Notes: a model not told the origin generated them from the sequence alone. Shown: positions 45,254-55,955, counted from the stretch's first letter. The stretch: DNA of 64,000 nt from Gigaspora margarita (GCA_009809945.1 WTPW01000852.1:30888-94887), one strand, 5' to 3'. A program made the numbers and translations.

Positions 45254-45851
45254 AAAATTGTATATGGGTGCTGGTACGAAATTCCTTATCTGTTACTTAT
45301 AAAATATTTTTGTTCAATTTGAAAATTAATATGTACTAGACATATATAAAAAATGCAATTAGGTGAATATATATGCGATTTCCTTTTATATACTGGTGAG
45401 ATATGCAGACGATCATGTATGAAACCTGAAGGATGTTGGCTTCATAAAAATGCAATCAAATGCTTTCCTTGTACTGATTGTGGTAAACCTACTTGTTCTG
45501 AAAGTAGACGATGTCCAGATCATACTAGAAGCTATTATGTTGGTAAACATTATCAAAAGTATTATAAAAGGAAAATAGATACTTGATTTTTGGTACCTTG
45601 ATTTATATATAGGTGAATAGTTTATAATCTCAGGTTTGACGATGTGATCATTTTTTTGTCGTCATCCAATTTGATTATAAAATATAAAAATAGTGAGATC
45701 TAGCTATATAATTTTTGGTACCCTAGTTTTTATATAGGTAGTAAAGTGTTGTTATAGAATATAGGCTTCTTGAGCGATCAAAAAAGCAAAATGAATACTT
45801 TGGTACCCAGGGTACTGAAAAATTGACCCAGAACTCCTAAAAATACCTACT
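45254..45851. repeat. Terminal inverted repeat, right
   Basis: Reverse complement of 26942-27538, ending ...CCTACT followed by the target duplication. Contains the right copy of the Cys-rich gene. Confidence 0.9.
45353..45586 (+). CDS. TIR-encoded Cys-rich protein, right copy
   Basis: 77 codons from ATG to TGA, pointing outward like its left counterpart. It differs from the left copy by three residues, including one that adds a Cys (CGKPTC where the left has CGKPTR). The rest, including all other Cys and the basic tail, is the same. The 5' side is shared with the left copy for about 90 bases before the TIR ends, so both could use the same promoter type. Confidence 0.6.
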   Translation: MQLGEYICDFLLYTGEICRRSCMKPEGCWLHKNAIKCFPCTDCGKPTCSESRRCPDHTRSYYVGKHYQKYYKRKIDT

Positions 45852-45857
45852 GTTCTA
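45852..45857. repeat. Target-site duplication of the Polinton-like element, right
   Basis: GTTCTA, identical to 26937-26942. Confidence 0.75.
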
Positions 45858-46018
45858 TAACCTATATAGTGGTTAGCCCAGTAGACATTTTCCCCTTTTA
45901 AAACTTCGTTTTTCTTTTTGCACAAGCTGTGGTGGCCAACACCTTGTGTTTACTTCTATTTTCCTTTTTTAAAGTATTGCACTTTTGAAATAGTCTTTTC
46001 TAACATACCTTTTCATAG

Positions 46019-46354
46019 ATGAAAAGAACAAGCAAAACCAAATCAGTCTCTTCTCAGTTGGTGGTGCTTCGAAACCGGGTGATAAACCTTGAAGAAGAAG
46101 CTTGAGAAAGAAATCCTCCACCAGATGATGTTTTGTGAAATAATCTGGTATAAGCAAGTAATTATGAACAATTAGTGATAAAGAGAAATCGATTACATAC
46201 TTGAGTTAAAAATTTAGAGGAAATAAATTGGGAGTTAAGAAGAGGAATTAGAGAATTAGAAAAAGAAAATTGGGAATTAAGAAGGAGGATAGAAAGAAGT
46301 TGGTGGTATATAATTTTGGGAATAATTTTGTATATAGTTTTAGTTTTTTTTTAA
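46019..46354 (+). pseudogene. Small coiled-coil tail-anchored-type protein with three TGA and one TAA
   Basis: From ATG 46019 a single frame of 111 codons reaches TAA 46352-46354, broken by TGA at 46103, 46136 and 46202 and TAA at 46151. Between the stops the sequence is coherent: SQLVVLRNRVINLEEE, ERNPPPDDVL, SNYEQLVIKRNRLHT, then tandem NWELRRGIRELEKE / NWELRRRIER heptads. It ends in a hydrophobic segment WWYIILGIILYIVLVFF, so the product would be a short coiled coil anchored by its C-terminus. The TGA sites sit in heptad or Arg-rich contexts that fit lost CGA codons. It lies outside the Polinton-like element, so the TGA bias is not element-specific. It runs opposite to the LTR element and may be an unrelated small gene or a captured copy. 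Confidence 0.6.
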
Positions 46355-48602
46355 TTATTTGTAAATAAAATTTAAAATTTTTTCGATATTTTGTAAGTAA
46401 TAAAATAATTTATAAAGTTTTAAGTTTCTAAAAAAAAATTAAATGTTAATTATAAAGTTTTAAATGTTCCCAAGATAAATAAGAAAGTCTTCATTTTCTG
46501 TATCTAAAATTTTTAAGTGTAAAAATTTTGAATTTGTTAAAGTCTTTGTCTATTGTTAATTTTTTTTTTAATGTTCATTGAATGTCTAATCGTTAATTGT
46601 GTATCTTCAAAATACATAACGCGAGTAACTGTTAGTATAAATTTTTGTGGTTATGATACTTAGTTTCGATCACAACTTATATTATGTGTTTGGTCAGTCA
46701 TAACTATAGCAAATAGTATAATCGCTACATTACACTGGAAGATCATGTGTAATTTAAATTAATAATTTTCTGATTTACACATGCTAAATTATTATTTCTT
46801 TTTTTTCTTTTTAGAATATAGATCTTAGAACCATCGTCATTTTTCAGAGTCGTCGTTAGTTTATGGAGTCGTAGTTCTAGGTGTATTCGTGGATAATAGT
46901 CGATGTCAGATCTTTTGTCAGTTCACAGGTCTTTGTCTTTGACATTGTCAGTCTTTGGCGTTAGAGTTTTCTCAGTGTTAGTCTTTTTTTGCATTATCGT
47001 TTTCGTCATTGGTGTAAGTCAACATTATGAAGGTAGATACTGTTTCTAGTATTCATTGGCTCTAGGTGGTCCTTATTATAGTTTGACATAAATTTTCATC
47101 AAGTAGCTTCATTCTTTAGGTGTCGTCATTGCGGCATTCTTCAGTATTCTTGTGGTTATAAGTTTTTGCAATTCGTGGAGCTCTGGTAGTTGAGTCTTTG
47201 TCGGTACCATCTGGTCGTTTCTTTGTCTTTACTTCAGGGTCTTTAGTGAGTAGTTCTAATAACTCTTGGTCTTTCTTTTCTACGTTTTCAGTATATACAG
47301 GTTTCGACATAGGCTTCTTCTCTCTTTTTTTTTATAGGTCTTGTTTCTCTATTGGTACAGATAGTCATTCAATTTTGTTGTCTGTTCCGTAGGTCCTGCA
47401 GCTTTTAGTTGGTCTTTGTCTTGTTTCTCCTTATGTCCTTGGTATGGTCTTGTTTTTCTGAGTCTAAAACCTGATAGTAATTTTGGATTAGTTGTTCGAA
47501 GAAGCATTCTTGGAGGAATCTCTTTAAGTCTGGACTGCGATGCTGGATATAGATTCCTTTCTTGACATGCTTTGTTGTAGGTCAGGTATGTTTTTTTTTT
47601 TTTGAATCTTTTTATTATTTTTTTTTAATTTAGGGTTGGGTTGGTAAGGTTGGAGATTTAATGTATTCAAATTTTTAATGGAGTTGGGTTGTGGTAATAT
47701 TGGGGTTTGGACGAAGTTGGAATTTTTGGGTTTAGGCAGATTCAAAGTGGACATAAAATGTGGAAAATTTGGGATTTGTGGATTCGGGGTTATGTGATAT
47801 TGGGAGGATAGTAGGTCCAGGATTTAGATGGATTTGGTTTTAGTGGTTTATAAGAGATAAAGGTGTAGGGTTTGGGGGTTGTACTGTTAGGGGTTTCAAA
47901 GGGGTAGGTTTTGTGGGTTGTAAATAGAATCAGGTTAGGGTAAATGTATTAAATTAAATTAGATTAAGGGTAGCAATAAATAAAGAAATTGGCTCGCTAT
48001 AGCATATATCAAATGTATTAATTCATTCAAGCATTCCTTGTCTCAATTCAGTTAGAATTGGCTTCCTTTAAACAAAATATAATATAATATTCTAAGCCTT
48101 TGCCTCAACTCAACAAGAGTTGGATCCAAAAATAGTCTACAAAATTCTGTATCTGAATAAACTACTGAGTCCTTCAAAGATAAAATAAAATGTCCATTAT
48201 TATCCTAATTCAGAATAATTCAAAACCAGTTATCCAAAAAGAAGAGTCCATAAATAATTTTTAGGAGGGTTGAGAAAGTATTAATTTGTTTAAACAAGAA
48301 GTTTAGCTATTACACTGCAAAGTTCAACTATTAGGGTCCATGTTTCAAGTGAAAAGCAATTGTTGTTTTCTTTTAAAAGGTCTAATATAAGCTTTACTAT
48401 TCTATTCCATTGTTGGCAAAGTTGTTGTTTCTTTTGTTCTTGTTGCTTTTGTTTTGAGAATCTTTTATTTTGCCTCTTTTTCCAAAAATAATATCCTTTC
48501 ATTATTCTACTTCTAAAGAAGAATACCATGTTGAAAATAATTTCTAAATGTTTCTAATAAATTTTTGATTATTTTTAATATTTCTGGCTGTTTTTAATAT
48601 TT
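46355..48602 (-). other. LTR-element interior, 5' part: possible decayed gag
   Basis: Minus-strand pieces 48290-48529 (KKRQNKRFSKQKQQEQKKQ), 47524-47754 (PTILPQPNS-like Pro/Asn-rich, then KKNNKKIQKKKNIPD) and 47116-47310 (ENVEKKDQELLELLTKDPEV, KTKKRPDGTDKDS) are basic and hydrophilic like Gag tails but carry no diagnostic motif. No protease, RT or RNase H seen. 46355-46830 is AT-rich and empty. 46830-47000 on the plus strand is a loose GTC/GTT-rich repeat. Confidence 0.35.
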
Positions 48603-48618
48603 CCGCCAGAAGGCACCA
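48603..48618 (-). other. Primer-binding site of the LTR element
   Basis: On the minus strand TGGTGCCTTCTGGCGG starts three bases after the right LTR ends. A TGG start (complement of tRNA 3' CCA) at this distance is what an LTR retrotransposon PBS looks like. The matching tRNA was not determined. Confidence 0.65.
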
Positions 48619-48621
48619 AAA

Positions 48622-49220
48622 TGTTACAAGCGTTATAGCCTTCTTAATATAATATCTGCAACATAACACACAGTGAAGGGATCTTGTGAGGGTCAGAGAA
48701 GATGTGAAGCGGTGTGCAAGTGGAATATTACTTCACTAGAGCAGTTTGTTTATTTATTTATTAAAGAGCAAGAGAGTATTTATTTGGCAAAGATATATTT
48801 TATTTATTTATGAGATAACATTCAAGATAGATAACTATTCCTAAACATTAGAGGGAGAAGAGAGGAATCTGAGTCTAAGCCTAAAAGCTAAAGCTAATAT
48901 ACAAGAAAGCAGAAAGCCAGGGTTTATATATCTTTTCATCATTAGCAGTAGAAATAGTAGAAACGGTAAAAATGGTAGAATAGTAAAAATAGTAGAAATG
49001 GTAGAAATAGTAGAAATGGTAGAAATAGTAGAAATGGTAGAAATGGTAGAAATGGTAGAAATGGTAGAAATGGTAGAAATGGTAGAAATGGTAACCATTT
49101 CATCTGTTCTTCTATTTAACTATTTATAATGACAATAATACAATAATAATAATATAATAAAATTAACTACGACAATAAAAATTGAAATAAGAAAATAATA
49201 TTAAAACTCATTCTATAACA
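48622..49220 (-). repeat. LTR (5' LTR of the minus-strand element)
   Basis: 599 bases; plus-strand edges TGTTACAAG...TTCTATAACA. Nearly the same as 25011-25772 outside the shorter microsatellite (48945-49090), with scattered substitutions, so the element is not brand new. Confidence 0.85.
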
Positions 49221-50145
49221 ACAGTAATTTATATAATACAGATTAATGCAAACTCAATTCTAACTACACATTATGTGTCAAATAGGTTTACAGCAGAATT
49301 TTTTATAGTTATTCGCAATAATTCAATACAAGCTAACTCTTAACTTGTAATATAATTCTAATGCAACTAACTTACTCAACCACATAGAAAATAAAAAACA
49401 GTAGCAGTGCAAACTACCTCTAACTGATACCATGGCAGCTAAAATAGTATGTTTTTTAACAGGATTTTTATGGTTACTCATGGCAGAAATCATAATAATT
49501 TTAATTTTTTACTGCAAATTAACTCAATCTTAATTATGTCTGTAGTCACCAAAATAGTGGGTAGGCTTTGCAACAGAATTCTTTACGAAGTAACTAATAA
49601 CTTCAATGTAAACTAATTCAAACTTAACCTCATAGAAATCAAGGCAATTTTAATACAAACTAATTTAACTAAATTGTAGTTACAAGAATAGCAGTTAAGG
49701 GTTAATAAGTACTGTATATTGCTGAAAATAAGCTACCTCCGAAAATAAGCTACCTCTGATTTTTTTTCAAAAATCTTAAAATAGCTATTAGCAGTTGCTA
49801 CATATAAAAGTCTAAATTTTACTAAGTAAACCTCAAAAGTGCCATTAAGTAAACTTGTTTAGCTCATCAAAATACACATACAATAAATATTTGGTGTCAT
49901 TTGGACAACTTTTTATTAGTACGCTTTTCAATTTTTTCAAAAAACTCAATATTTCAAAAATAAGCTACCTCACATTTTTTTGTGTAATTTTTTGGCCAAA
50001 AAAGGTAGCTTATTTTTGGACACATACGGTAACTCAGTAGAAATCATAAAAATTTTAATACAAGCTTATATAACTTTAAACTACATATAGTGGTCACCAA
50101 AATAGCAAAAAAGATTGTTTACCCTAACTATTTATGAAAATTATG
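49221..50145 (-). repeat. Family A array, right part
   Basis: Continues the array cut by the LTR element at 25010 (ACAG duplicated). About six minus-orientation units (CTAACTACACATTATGTGTC, AACAGAATTTTTTATAGTTA, TAACTTCAATGTAAACTAAT). 49725-50030 holds a separate small inverted pair around AAAATAAGCTACCTC / GGTAGCTTATTTTTGG. Confidence 0.65.
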
Positions 50146-50589
50146 ACAATAAAAAATTTCAGTCTCATAGGTATGGACAAAAAACTAATATAGTATTTAA
50201 ATCTGCTAAGTAAAGTGAGACCAAAATATAAAAATATAAGGCTAGCTTAAGACTGCCAAGTGAAGCAAGGCCAAAATACTAGCTGAAAGAACAAAATAAA
50301 AAAATGTAAGGATAGCTTAAAATAAGTCTATTATACATGTTATACTATAAATAGTTGATTTGGGTATAACTGCTAATTTGATTTTTAAATATCAGCTTAG
50401 TTAATTTATTAAATTTAAGTCAACTATAAACAATCTTGACTGTGCCATGTACTATTATGCCATCTACAAATCTAATTATATAGTTGGTTAATATTTGGCA
50501 GCAGAGCTGCTATATGATCATATGCTAGATATATTATTAATTTTTTAAAAAAAATTAAAACATTAATTGTCATCACATTAAATTAACTT
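50146..50589. other. Non-coding stretch
   Basis: 50170-50330 has two near copies of AAAATATAAGGCTAGCTTAA / AAAATGTAAGGATAGCTTAA. No gene seen. Confidence 0.3.
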
Positions 50590-51125
50590 TTAATTAAAAA
50601 TAAAAAAAGGCAAAGAAATTTGATTTTTGTTCGTTATAAGGTAGTAATTTTTTATTCATCATTTCATGGCATATTAAATTAAAAAAAAAAAGTCAAGAAA
50701 AATTAATTTTTTTGTTCATAATAAGAGTAATTTTTTATTCATAATTTTATGGCATATTAAATTAAAAAAAAAAAGTCAAAAAAAAAAGATTTTTATTCAT
50801 TATAAAATAGAATTTTATATTCGTCATTTATGCCATATTAAATTAAAAAAAAAAGTGTCAAAGAAAATTGACTTTTGTTCATCATAAGATAGTAATTTTT
50901 TATTCATCATTTTACACCATATTAAATTAAAAAAAAAGTCAAAGAAAAATTGATTTTGTTCTTTATAAAATAGAATTTTTTATTTGTCATATCACGCCAC
51001 ATTAAATTAAAAAAAAAGTCAAAAAAAATTAATTTTTGTTTGTCATATCATGGCATATTAAATTAAAAAAAAAACAGTCAAAGAAATTGATTTTTTCGTC
51101 ATGAGATAGTAATTATTTATTCATT
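50590..51125. repeat. Tandem array, about 85-95-bp unit
   Basis: Six or so units of CATATTAAATTAAAAAAAAA, GTCAAAGAAAATTGA, TTTTTGTTCATTATAA and ATAGTAATTTTTTATTCATC. Confidence 0.8.
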
Positions 51126-52944
51126 ATAATGATAATCTGAATATTTCTCAACCGATCTATCAAACTCGTGATCTAATAAAATAAATCATGTGACTGCAAA
51201 AACTCAAGTTCCATTGGGTTCAGTTTCAAGCAAGTCAAACTGAGTTTCGGCAAGCAGGATAAAATTCCTATTTTTTATGCTGGACATAATTACCTATTCC
51301 CTATTTTATCTACTTATACCAAAGAAAGGATTTTGCAAAAATTAGTATAGTAAACATCACATTTAATGTTATACAAAAAACATGATCGTATAGTATTAGG
51401 ATAGGAAAAGAGCACATTTTCTGGAACCTACTATATTGCATCATGCTATCATGCTAAGTATATATGTGCTAATGTGAACTTTAACAATCATAAACTAATA
51501 AAGTATAGCTTCAATTGATTGTTGATCAAACATAAACATAGTCGCTAACCAGATATCAAATACTGGTATGTGAACTTTTCATAGATCTCATAACCAGATT
51601 CTTCCCATAAAGAATTTTGTTACAACTTGATACACAATACTATATGTAGTTAAGGTTGATTTGGTACTATCATGATACAATTGCTAGAATTTGAATTGTG
51701 ATAACATTCTTGATTATAATTTGCTTATCAATATTTTAGTCTTAACGTTTTTGATCACAGATTGTAAATCTAATCAAAAGCATAAAAGTATATAATGATG
51801 GGCAGATGTTGTCTGGATATAGAAAAAAGTACTACATATGCTCAGTGAAAGTGCAACATGCCTCTCAATATGCATTCACACCTTTGCTTCGCCTCATGCA
51901 TAATCCAATAATATGCAAAATTTTGCAGATGCACGCACCTTAATTTGCTATATAACTATACACTTTGTGAAATTTTCAATATCACTCCATTTCTGGTAAA
52001 TGTAATTTGTTTTTTTTAAGATTTTTTTTTATAAAATTCTGACACATAATTTATTGCAGGATTTATTTTAATAAGTTTGCTAAAAAAAAAAAATAAAATC
52101 AATTGCAGTAACTATAAATGAGCAACTTTAAAGTGCAGTTGTTCATCATAGTGATCTGATAAAAGTTATGATCTAAGTAACATTACTTAATGTCACCAGC
52201 CTGGTCTTCAATAGATATATCTGCAAATTTGGATTTAAATCATTTACTTGACAATGAATAGTTGATAACACCATATCCTGTGCTTTTTTATTATATTTTA
52301 TTTTCTTATTATATACATTAATTTAGAGAATCCTAAAGCATTTTTCACATTAATTGGCTAAAGAACCTGGCTTACTAAATAAAATCTATCATGATTAAAA
52401 AAAATAATAAATAAATCAAGAGTTACGACTACTTATAATATTTTCCAGAATTGTTTAAGTTGCTTTAATTGATTAAAATCTAAAATCACATTTGCACTAT
52501 AATTTTGCGGATAAAAATAGGCCATTTAACAATAATATTAAATGCAAATTTTAACAAACATTATCATTTTATTACTATAATTTGATTTTATAAATATATA
52601 TACTATTTGTTGTACTAATAAAATGCTAATATATACAGTAGCAATATATTGGTATTACTTTATTATAATGGGTCAAAAATTACCAAAATTTTTAGATATT
52701 TAATAGTGTTGATAACAAAAGAATTTGTAACAAATTTAAAATTGTTAATTAAGTGCAGTATTAATAATGCACTTTATATTGTTTATTTTGCAAATATTAT
52801 AGTAGTCTTATATTGGTATTATATATTAATGCATTCGGGCCTCCAATATTACCTGAATGCATTAACTCTTGTATATAATTACATCATATATAAAAAAAGC
52901 AGTTAAAGTCATGTTAAAGTCACATTACTCCCCTTTTTAAAAGT
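51126..52944. other. Non-coding stretch
   Basis: No coding region with support; the 85-codon ORF at 52649-52906 is hydrophobic A/T-rich sequence. 52800-52870 (TATTGGTATTATATAT ... CCTGAATGCATTA) has a decayed match at 62350-62392. Confidence 0.3.
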
Positions 52945-55296
52945 CCTATATGCAAAAAATCGTTTTTGATAGATCTGCAGTTGCTTTTTTGATAGGTCTA
53001 AAATGTGCCCCAAAATTGATTTATGTTCTTGATGCATTTATAGAATAGACTAATTAGAGGCTGTAACAATTTTTTAATATTTTGAGCGAAGCTATCTCAA
53101 CAATCACTAGACCAAATTTGATAATTTTTTTTATTTGAATTCTATAAATTCATAGAATTTAAATAAAAAATAATTCATTAAATTTTGGTCTGGTGGTAAT
53201 AGAGATATCTTCGCTCAAAAGTGAAGAAAAATCAAAACGTCTATCTAAATTAAAGCTGTGCTAATTTTTTTAAAAAAAAACCTTGAGCGAAGTTATCTCT
53301 ACAACCACTGGACCAAATTTGATAGTTTTTTTTTATTTTGATTCTATGAATCTCATAGAATTTAAATAAAAAAATTCATCAAATTTGGTCTAGTAGTAGT
53401 GGAGATATCTTCACTCAAAGTTAAAAAAACAAACCACCTATCAAAATTAAAGCTGTGCCAATTTTTTAAAAAACTTTGAGCGAAGCTATTCCATAAACAC
53501 TGGACCAAATTTGATAATTTTTTTTATTTAATCCTATGAATCCCATAGAATATAAATAAAAAAATTCATCGAATTTAGTCTGATGGTAGTGGATATATTT
53601 TCACTTAAAGTTAAAAAAAAAACAAAACACTATCAAAATTAAAGCTGTGCCAATTTTTTTTAAAAAAAACTTGAACGAAGCTATCTCTATAATCACTGGA
53701 AAAAATTTGATAATTTTTTTATTTGAATTTTATGAATTCATAGAATTTAAATAAAAAATACTTCATCGAATTTGGTCTGGTGGGAGAGGAGATAGCTTCG
53801 CTCAAAGGTGAAGAAAAACCAAAACGTCTATCTCTAAATGCTAATTCTTTTAAAAATCTTTGAGTGAGTTATATCCACAATGACTAGACCAAATTTGATA
53901 ATTTTTTTATTTAAATTCTATGAATCTTATAGAATTTAAATAAAAAAAAACATCAAATTTGGTCTGGTGGTAGTGGAAATATCTTCACTCAAAGTTAAAA
54001 AAAACAAAACACCTATCAAAATTAAAGTTGTGCCAATTTTTTTAAAAAACTTTGAGTGAAGCTATCTTCATAACAACTGGACCAAATTTGATAATTTTTT
54101 TATTTGAATTCTATAAATCCCATAGAATTTAAATAAAAAAAATTCATAGAATTTAGTCTGGTGGTAGTGGAAATATTATCACTTAAAGTTAAAAAAAACA
54201 AAACACCTATCAAAATTAAAGATGTGCCAATTTTTTAAAAAAAAAACTTGAACAAAGCTATCTCCATAACCACTGGACCAAATTTGATAATTTATTTTAT
54301 TTGAATTCTATGAATTTATAGAATTTAAATAAAAAATAATTCATCAAATAAAAATTGTCTGATATTAATGGAGATATCTTCATTCAAAGTTGAAGAAAAA
54401 TCAAAATATCTATCTAAATTAAGGCTGCGCCAATTTTTTTAAAAAAAACTTTGAGCAAAGTTATTTCTACAACCACTAGACCAAATTTGATAATTTTTTT
54501 TATTTGAATTCTATGAATCCCATAGAATTTAAATAAAAAAAAACATCAAATTTGGTCTGGTGGTAGTGTATATATCTTCACTCAAAGTCAAAAAAAACAA
54601 AACACTATCAAAATTAAAGCTGCACCAATTTTTTTAAAAAACTTTGAGCGAAGCTATCTCCATAACCACTAAACCAAATTTAATAATTTTTTTTATTTGA
54701 ATTCTATGAATTCATAGAATTTAAATAAAAAATAATTCATCAAATTTGGTCTGGTGGGAGAGAGATAGCTTCGCTCAAATGTGAAGAAAAACCAAAATGT
54801 ACATATAAATGCCAATTCTTTTAAAAATCTTAGAGCGAAGTTATCTCCACTACCACTAGACCAAATTCAATGATTTTTTTTTAATTAAATTCTATGGGAT
54901 TCATAGAATTCAAATAAAAAAATCATAAAATTTGGTCTAGTGGTTGTGGAGATAGCTTCACTCAAAGTTTTTTAAAAAAATTGGCACAGCTTTAATTTAG
55001 TTAGACGTTTTGATTTTTTTCAACTTTGAGCGAAGATATCTCCATTACCACATACCAAATTTGATGAATTATTTTTTATTTAAATTCTATGAATTCATAG
55101 AATTCAAATAAAAAAGAATCAAATTTGGCCCAGTGGTTGTTAAGATAGCTTTGCTCAAAATATTAAAAAATTGGTACAGCCTCTATTAGTCTATTCTATA
55201 AATGCATCAAGAACATAAATCAATTTGGGAGTATATTTTAGACCTATCAAAAAAGCAACCACAGATCTATCAAAAACAATACTTTTGCATCCTATA
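52945..55296. mobile_element. Foldback element built of tandem hairpins
   Basis: Outer inverted ends of about 165 bases: TTTTTGATAGATCTGCAGTT (52962) and, on the other strand, TTTTTGATAGATCTGTGGTT (55275), continuing through GATAGGTCTAAAAT and GATGCATTTATAGAATAGAC. Between them are about eleven units of 185-205 bases, starting near 53082, 53283, 53474, 53670, 53860, 54050, 54245, 54450, 54640, 54828 and 55025. Each unit is a palindrome: TTGAGCGAAGCTATCTCCAC ... ACCAAATTTGAT, a GAATTCTATGAATTCATAGA core, then the reverse order back to GATATCTTCGCTCAAA. Spacers share CCTATCAAAATTAAAGCTGTGCCAATTTTT. No ORF. Confidence 0.85.
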
Positions 55297-55479
55297 TATA
55301 GTAGCTGCTTTTTTTAATGTAATATCTATGTATAAATAGTACTTTAAAACATGATTTTTAATTAGAGGCGTGCCATTTATCATGTAATATTTTTTACTTA
55401 ATAGCCACCCCCATCCATGTATGGTGTGATCACCCTAATCTCAATTCTGATTGGTTAATATAATAACTAATATATATAA

Positions 55480-55622
55480 GGGGCGTGCCATTTATTACGT
55501 AATATTTTTACTTAGTTGCTACTCTTATCCATGTATGGTGTGATCACTTTATCTATTTCAGACGTGATAACACCTCTGACCATGTATCTATGGTAAAAAT
55601 TACATAATAAATGGCAAGCCCC
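55480..55622. mobile_element. PIF/Harbinger-like MITE, inner (143 bp)
   Basis: Ends GGGGCGTGCCATTTATTACG and, on the other strand, GGGGCTTGCCATTTATTATG. TAA flanks both ends (55477-55479, 55623-55625). Same family as the outer copy. Confidence 0.8.
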
Positions 55623-55645
55623 TAATGTATTATATAAATATATAT

Positions 55646-55955
55646 AATATTAAATAACTCTTGATCTACTGGTCTGTTTTGGATGATTTTACTACCAAAA
55701 TGTTCGTTTCAATGAGACAATTCTAACAAGCCCAAGGTCATTAAAATTCAATCACAGGGTCGCAAGATCGCTAAGGTTTTGTATTATTATATATATAAAT
55801 TTTAATATATATATATATATAAATGCAAAACCTTAACGATCTTGTGACCCTGTAATTGGATTTTAATGATTTTGGGCTTGTTAGAATCGTCTCATTGAGA
55901 CGATCATTTTGGTAGTAAAATCATCCAAAACGGACCAGTAGAAAAAAGTTACTTA
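55646..55955. repeat. 310-bp near-perfect hairpin
   Basis: Arms of about 145 bases pair from AATATTAAATAACTC/TACTGGTC outward ends to a (TA)-rich loop near 55800. Arm words include GGATGATTTTACTACCAAAA, AACAAGCCCAAGGTCATTAA and TCGCAAGATCGCTAAGG. A decayed single arm is at 290-345. A foldback MITE. Confidence 0.85.

Larger units (their letters stand above)
26942..45851. mobile_element. Polinton/Maverick-like element with Gag-protease module
   Basis: 18.9 kb with inverted ends AGTAGG...CCTACT, TIRs of about 598 bases and a 5-6-bp target duplication, all canonical for Polintons (15-20 kb, ends 5'-AG, 6-bp TSD). Order: TIR Cys-rich gene (-), unknown (+), integrase (-), coiled-coil (+), Gag (+), aspartic protease (+), unknown Glu/Ser-rich (-), unknown Cys-rich (-), RING plus helical ORF (-), a 3.46-kb direct duplication of the last block, pPolB (-), TIR Cys-rich gene (+). 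Gaps in the left half are tiny (26-95 bases), as in a virus, and no LTRs flank the Gag-protease block, so it seems native. No double-jelly-roll capsid, minor capsid, FtsK/HerA ATPase or Ulp1 protease was recognised. Many genes carry in-frame TGA and single-base frame changes, so this copy is probably not autonomous as assembled. Confidence 0.85.
25011..49220 (-). mobile_element. LTR retrotransposon (minus strand) hosting a Polinton-like insertion
   Basis: Two related direct repeats (25011-25772, 48622-49220) have TG...CA-type ends and are flanked by ACAG (25007-25010, 49221-49224). On the minus strand a PBS starts 3 bases inside the right LTR (48603-48618) and a purine tract ends at the left LTR (25773-25786), so the right LTR is the 5' LTR. 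Removing the inserted element leaves about 3.9 kb of internal DNA. I recognise no reverse transcriptase, RNase H or integrase in it, only basic, Gln/Lys-rich minus-strand ORF pieces (47116-47310, 47524-47754, 48290-48529) that could be decayed gag. It looks non-autonomous or eroded. It sits in family A repeat DNA and was later hit by the 18.9-kb element. Confidence 0.8.

Noticed and set aside
52945..55296. CRISPR-like array
   Set aside because: Units are long palindromes with similar spacers, in a eukaryotic repeat context; there are no unique spacers or cas genes.
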